DNA from: Gnetum montanum
Taxonomy: Eukaryota > Streptophyta > Gnetopsida > Gnetales > Gnetaceae
Assembly: GCA_015680685.1 (NCBI GenBank)
Contig: MNCI01004504.1
Location: forward strand, 1,025,020-1,089,019
Direction: 5' to 3'
DNA: 64,000 bases
In this document: positions 58,791-64,000 of the stretch, in pieces
Layout of the letters: each line of letters opens with the position of its first letter
Numbering within the stretch: position 1 is the stretch's first letter
Program-made: the position numbers and the translations under genes
Notes under the pieces: generated by a model
The model's database searches: none
The model's input: only the letters and a program-made list of their open reading frames with translations
What the model was told of the DNA's origin: nothing

Positions 58791-59603
58791 ACTAATCCAT
58801 CGTCATTTTCATTCTTGCGTGAAGGTTCTGACGCCAATAGTCATCCATCATCAATTTCATTCTTGCGTGAACCTTCTAAGGCCAATTAATCCATCATCAT
58901 TTTCATTCTTGCGTGAAGCTTCTAAGGCCAATAGTAATCCATCATCATTTTCATTCTTGCGTGAAGCTTCTGACCACGATAATGTTAATAATCCATCATC
59001 ATTTTCATTCTTGCGTGAAGCTTCTAAGGCCAATAGTAATCCATCATCATTTTCATTCTTGCGTGAAGCTTCTAACACCAATAACAATCCATCATCATTT
59101 TCATTCTTGCATGAAGCTTCTAACCACAATAATGTTAATAATCCATCATCATTTTCATTTTTGCGTGAAGCTTCTAAAGCCAATAATATTAATAATTCGT
59201 CATCATTTTCATTTTTGCGTTATAATCGTAAAGCTTCTGATGTCGATAATATTGATAATCCATCATGATTTTCATTTTTGCTTAATAATCGTAAAGCTTT
59301 GGTTGGCACGACTGCGAGCAAGATCTTCAATGTTGACAACTATGAGGCCAAAGGAGATGGAGTCACTGACGATCAAAAGGTACGAACTTGGGCTTGGTTG
59401 GTTTTTGTTCAATGAGTTCAAAATTAGAAATGGAATGAAATGAAGATAATTTAGTTAGGATTTTGTGTTGTGTTGCATGGAGAAGATCAAGTAGCTCATC
59501 ATCGGTTCTGTTACATGATATATGTTATGGATCAATCCACTAAATTTTCTACATTTCTAAAAGCAATTAATTGGGATTGGTTTGGACTCTGGAAAATTTG
59601 AGC
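58791..59603 (+). pseudogene. Polygalacturonase-derived gene 3, broken
   Basis: The promoter-side minisatellite is joined directly to coding repeats at 58,788-58,791, removing about 1,075 bases relative to unit 2, including start codon and anchor. The junction text 'aatacttaatactaatcc' combines 'taatacttaat' (unit 2 at 53,981) and 'aatactaatcc' (unit 2 at 55,065), a short overlap typical of microhomology-mediated deletion. A 2-base loss near 58,885 shifts the frame. A TGA at 59,266-59,268 replaces the expected codon in a repeat. About ten repeat units are visible. Exon 1 still ends with FNVDNYEAKGDGVTDDQK and a GT, but the unit breaks off at 59,603 inside intron 1. It is clearly dead. Confidence 0.88.
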
Positions 59604-61560
59604 TTTTAGAAATTTTAGAAATTTGATCTCGTGCGTCACGGAAAAGAACTGGGAGGCTAAGCGAAATACTGCAGAAACTGTAAAACAGAAACACTGTTAA
59701 ACAGAAAGTAATAGAAGCTCAGAGCATTGCACAACGTCTGTTGTGACAAAACGTTTTAGGGGACTTTCACCCCTCATTAGTCTGTTTACGCAATGCGGCC
59801 AGGCAGCCGAAACTGCAAAGGCAAGGGAATGAGCATGCCAATACAACTGCAATGAAAAGATTATTTTTAAAGCATGGATTAAATCAATTCATGCTTGGTT
59901 GAATAAAATAGGATATTCCATCTGATATAAATATTGATCCAGAAAATAATAACCCATTCTCACGTTAACAACTCTTCAACATGCCTTCCCTTTGAAGGTA
60001 TCATTTATAAAAGAAAATAGCTAGAGTTCTAAAAAGCACGATGTTATAGTAATCTTTAAACCCTATAATAAAATCTATTTTTTTTTAGTCTTAAAGATAA
60101 ATAGAATATTCTAAATAATAATGGTACTTATAAAATCTCTAACATTTGTTGTGAGTATTATATTAGTCTAACTTTCTTTGTTAAGATTCAAAAATGCTTT
60201 CAAGATATACAATATAATAGATCTTCTAAATCACCTATCGTAAAACACATTATTAATGGTAACACTTCTTAAAATGATAGGTGGCTAATAGATTATAGTG
60301 AAGTTCTTTAGGTAATGGTAAACTTTATAGATAGAAAAATTAAAAAAGCTCTTGAAATTAGAATTCATTCTAATAATATTAGTCTTTTTTAAAATCATGT
60401 TTAATGTAATCTTCTCTCTCTACTTTTCAAATGTTAATGTAATCTTCTCTCTCTACTTTTCAAATGTTACGAAGTATATTCCATGTTTATTACTAATGAT
60501 AACATAGCTCTATTACAAGGTCAATGCCTTATGTCTAATTTGTGAATTCAATTATGCTACTATTTTTGTTTGCTCAAACCTTTCATTCTCTTCTCTTCTT
60601 TTCTTCTTGTTTGTTGCCTCTTCTTTTAACTAGTTATTTGACTATAGTTTTACTTTTCCTAAAACTAGTCATTCTTTTTCCTTTTTTATTTTAACTTTTT
60701 AATTTCAAAATAAATTTTTTATCTCATAAACTAACCTTTACCCACTACATCCCACCTCAACTAGCCATTAACTATAATGCTATTTGTTCTCTCTTTAATC
60801 ATGTAAAATCAATTGCAACTGATTATGGATCCAATATCATTCAAAACATCTTTAGAAGAAAAAAAAAACAAAATTCAAACTATGGATGGTACAATAAACT
60901 TCAATGTTACAAATTATATATGATTAGGGATCTCAATACATTTGGTAAATTGTCCATAAAAAATTTATATGCCAAATAAAATATAACTTCATTCTAAAAC
61001 CTCCCATTTATATGATGCACCAAAGCAAGCTAAGATAATTTTAATACTGATCTTCATTTGCTTCGATTTTTATGGGATTCTCCAAAAAAAAAAAAACCAA
61101 AATTACACATACAAAGTCATGTTTTGTTGAGCTATGTGGAAATTAAAGAAATATAAAAATACCATTTATTTTTTTAAAAAATCAATCTTTCATTTATATC
61201 ATCAACCTTGAAAAAGGAAAATACACATAATTCATAGTATCTCATTAACTTTGGTGTAGATTCCATCTTTTCTGTTAGAAGGAACTTGTGATTGAAGAAT
61301 TCCTCAAATGTCAATCTCTCCACTTTTAGGATTCCCAAAACATTGAAAAGAAATGATAGATTGTTAGTTTTTTCTTATGTATATCCAAAATGTAAGGAAA
61401 ACGAATTAATATTGTGTTTGGCTTCAATCATTCATACAAAATACCAACTACAACCGATAAACATACAAGAGCAATATATCCTAAACAAAGAATTTCTAGG
61501 ATACTCACGCATCACCACATAGATCATATATAAGAATGGAGATTGTACAACTCCAATGCT
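59604..61560. other. Unassigned sequence right of the array
   Basis: The first ~230 bases (59,604-59,840) are less AT-rich and contain 'cactgttaaacagaaa'-like short repeats. They may be the edge of another element that cut unit 3. Beyond that the sequence is AT-rich with no gene. A perfect 33-bp tandem duplication lies at 60,401-60,466. The frame at 61,292-61,522 has no support. Confidence 0.4.
60401..60466. repeat. Perfect 33-bp tandem duplication
   Basis: The unit beginning 'ttaatgtaatcttctctctc' occurs twice without any mismatch, which suggests a recent slippage or repair event. Confidence 0.9.
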
Positions 61561-61579
61561 TAGGTAGGAATGAATCCTA

Positions 61580-62030
61580 ACTTTCAAAAGATTGAAAGAT
61601 ATGCCCTCGCAGGAAAGGTGTTTGATCACATCAACCGTTAATGACACCTAAAATTGGAAGCAGGTGCTTTCCTTAAATTAAAAAAAGTATTTTGGAGGAT
61701 AGGCAGAGACAAGTATGCCAAAGTAGTTATCAATCCTCATAGGAAAGGTGGCTGATCATGTCAACCATTAATGACACCCTAAGATGGAAAGCAGGTGGTT
61801 CTCTTAAATTAGAAAAGTAGCTTGGGCAATAGACAGAAACATAAAAGATAACAACCTCGTGAGACAATGAGTCCCTTTTTGCCAAGGGATTTGAACCCCA
61901 AATACCAAACTAGTTGTTTGCAAATACTTAGCAGAATAACTTTATATATCAACCGAACCCATTGGAATTGAACCTGTAACTTCTACCTCACAAATCACCA
62001 AGTCTTAATTAATGAGCCAGGGAATTAAAG
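61580..62030 (-). mobile_element. SINE-like repeat cluster
   Basis: Two related blocks of about 130 bases occur side by side (61,600 and 61,735; 'caggaaaggtgtttgatcac' and 'taggaaaggtggctgatcat'). To their right, on the minus strand, there are B-box-like motifs GGTTCAAATCC (about 61,887-61,900) and GGTTCAATTCC (about 61,960-61,972), and TGGCTCATTAATTAAGA (about 62,005-62,021), which resembles an A box. The order A box then B box on the minus strand fits a tRNA-derived SINE head. There is no sign of a functional tRNA. Confidence 0.4.
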
Positions 62031-64000
62031 CCTGTGCTTTGCTTCTTTGCATGTGGATTAATCTTGTGTTCGTGCAACCCTCTGTTCTCCAATTTTTTTA
62101 TTACTAAATATCCGAAGTTGTTGATTGTATGGTGTTTATAAGCAAACAAATTTTAAAAAGGAGGAATTTTCTTAATCTAGACAAATCGCTTTTCAAAGCC
62201 TGAAGAAATGTGGCATTTTTTTTATTTGAAATCAAAACATTCCAAGGAGCAATTGCTTTGCTATATTAAGCATTTACTGCTTTATTTTTGAATGTCAAGT
62301 ACTCATACAATTTTGAGTCTCTATGTCCTTGGTCATGACTCCACTTATAAAATGGCACTTCAAAATTGTAATTCATGTCCCAAATATCAAAATCTTGACA
62401 TACTTGAATTTTTGAAAAAATATAAGAATAATATTTTTCAGTTTTTTTATTGCTCGTATGTATGTGTGTCTTGTTTTATTATTAATTTTTATAATTTTTT
62501 GGAGATAATAATATGGTCAAGTAATCACTTCTGCTTGGACTCCTAAGCCGCACCATCGTTAAGGGCAAACAAAAACACTTGTAAGAGGAAATCAATTGAA
62601 TGAGAAGAACCATCAGAAAATTCATATTTGCAATTTTGATTGTCTTCAATTATACATAATTTTATATGTATCACCTCTAAACATGGAAAACTAGCAAAAA
62701 AGTAATGCTCTTTAAAAAGTGTAACTAATAGGATCTAAATAGCATGGGCTTACTGTAATCAGCAATACAATTGCCAAGCTGCTGGGTACCATCATTGAAA
62801 AACAACTTGGAATTTTTGTAGTTCGCAGAAGAAAAAACAATGTCACAAGCGCAATCTTATTATAACCACTCAAAAATTAATCATCTGGTAACATCGTGGC
62901 ATTGCATAGAAGAAGGAAAAGGCCAAAAGAAGAAAATGTTTATGTTTTAAAAACAAAATATGGATGGAAACATTTAATAGACCTTTTAAAAAATATATCG
63001 ATGTAAACACTTAATAAACCTTTATGTGCCAAGAGCTCTAATATATGCCATACAATGATTATACAAGGTATAATAGAAATCCAAGACAGACAAAGGGGAG
63101 GACCTTTCAAATTAACGGAAACACTGGTTTAAAGCTAGGTTGTCAGTTCCCACGGATATTCTTTTGGAATTTTTATAGATTAATTGGCAGAATAGAATAA
63201 AGCACTGCCCAAAGACTATGCATTGCAAATATGTTAGTTATATGTGAATCCTTTGTTATTAGCAGATAGGGAAGTCTGAATTGTTACATAAATTATAGGA
63301 ATTATGGGATTATTCAAGAAAGATAATCAATGTCAACCCCAAAAAAATTGTATTTTGTGGAACAAGAAAAGAAAATTTTGGGACATGGGGCTTGAAATGC
63401 AGCAAAGCTGTAAAAGAGGTTAGAAGGTTTTACATGGTTTTAGACAAAGCTCTAAAAGAGAAGAAATCTGGCAGTGAAAATTAAAGAAACAAATTTTCAG
63501 TACAATTGTAAGTCAATAATTCTATACAGGCATGTTCTATGGGATTCAAGTTTTTAAAAAAATGTTGGAGACAAATAAAGTATTGACAAAAGAAATTTTT
63601 AGTTAATGAATTCAGACCATAATTCTAGACTCAATATAAGATTCTTTAGCTAGAGGCCAATATGTCATCATTAGAAGCTTAAGTAATTTGTCAATTTGCT
63701 ACATATATTCAAAAAACTAAAAGATTATAATTTGTCAATCTGCTACGTATATTCAAAAAACTAAAAGATTAAAAGAAAATAATGTCATTAGCAAGGAAAA
63801 GCTTTGCTTCAAAAATGGGGACTTAAAAGAAAAAGAACTAATGATTCAATAAGCTTTCATTTATTCAATTGTAAAAAGTAAGTTGCTACAAAACTTTGGA
63901 GTAATTGAGACAGAAGAAAGAAATTTTACTTGGAAACAATTAGAAGTGGCAATGTTTAAATGAATGCAAATTATTTGAATGCTACAAATTATCGGAGCGT
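62031..64000. other. AT-rich sequence, no gene seen
   Basis: Only a 44-bp tandem duplication with two mismatches stands out at 63,684-63,771. The short frame at 62,292-62,546 has no recognisable domain and low-complexity ends. Confidence 0.4.
63684..63771. repeat. 44-bp tandem duplication
   Basis: The unit beginning 'taatttgtcaatttgctaca' is present twice, with two base differences. Confidence 0.88.

Larger units (their letters stand above)
47471..59603 (+). repeat. Tandem segmental array, unit about 5 kb (units 1, 2 and truncated 3)
   Basis: Unit 1 is about 47,471-52,332, unit 2 about 52,333-57,340, and unit 3 about 57,341-59,603. Corresponding points lie 4,880-5,030 bases apart (for example gene starts at 49,691 and 54,720, and 'aggattgtgtgtttctttt' at 47,711, 52,591 and 57,600). 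Similarity is high through genes, introns and flanks. Units 2 and 3 share a 72-bp duplication (52,708-52,851 and the matching part of unit 3) that unit 1 lacks, so they are likely sister copies. Frames on either strand at 47,564-47,978, 52,590-52,931 and 57,597-57,965 repeat with the units but show no domain. Confidence 0.85.

Noticed and set aside
61887-62021. Possible tRNA gene because of A-box and B-box-like motifs
   Set aside because: No cloverleaf with acceptor pairing could be made out by eye; a tRNA-derived SINE head is more likely.
1-64000. CRISPR arrays, operons, phage or plasmid functions
   Set aside because: The tandem repeats found are eukaryotic minisatellites without spacer structure, and genes are spliced or retrotransposon-derived.

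Overview
This window is nuclear DNA of a seed plant, and the character of the repeats suggests a gymnosperm (conifer-like). It is AT-rich, has very low gene density, carries old LTR retrotransposons nested inside one another, has GT-AG introns, and holds no prokaryotic gene organisation. The species cannot be fixed from sequence alone. I see no tRNA, rRNA or CRISPR locus.

Layout. (1) Positions 1-13,037 are a patchwork of one Ty3/gypsy family (called R1 here): three LTRs (1-629 minus, 3,791-4,589 plus, 8,756-9,522 minus), a decayed integrase (640-1,790), a decayed gag-protease (7,750-8,560, minus) and a gag-only derivative (9,523-13,037, minus). (2) Positions 13,038-34,435 look like a three-level nest. 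An outer R2 element (LTRs near 13,038-13,790 and 33,650-34,435) holds an R3 element (LTRs 14,210-14,781 and 31,256-31,814, minus). R3 holds a nearly complete 12.5-kb Tat-lineage Ty3/gypsy element at 15,168-27,704 (minus) with a perfect 5-bp target duplication, TAAAC. The Tat element carries gag, protease, RT, two RNase H domains and integrase, broken by one frameshift and five stop codons. The non-Tat interior of R3 carries a decayed fragment of a host CCR4-type deadenylase/EEP nuclease gene. (3) Positions 34,435-47,100 hold another gag remnant, a long decayed coiled-coil reading frame of unknown identity (about 36,000-38,900, minus), a chromovirus integrase/chromodomain tail running into its LTR (39,200 onward), and a gag-protease-only element with two LTRs (R4, 42,255-46,310). 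A further R3 LTR lies at 46,311-46,811. (4) Positions 47,140-59,603 are the only gene-like locus: a recent tandem array with a ~5-kb unit, derived from polygalacturonase (GH28). It has two structurally intact three-exon copies, one broken copy and a relic of a fourth unit. (5) Positions 59,604-64,000 hold only small repeats and SINE-like pieces.

The most interesting part is the array. Each intact copy predicts a membrane-anchored or secreted protein. An N-terminal hydrophobic anchor is followed by nine in-frame repeats built on NPSSFSFL with variable linkers of 16, 18 or 21 codons in total, and then by only the first ~80 residues of a GH28 fold, ending before any catalytic motif. A large AT-rich minisatellite precedes each copy. 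Whether these genes make a repeat protein, a multi-copy peptide precursor or nothing at all cannot be told from DNA alone.
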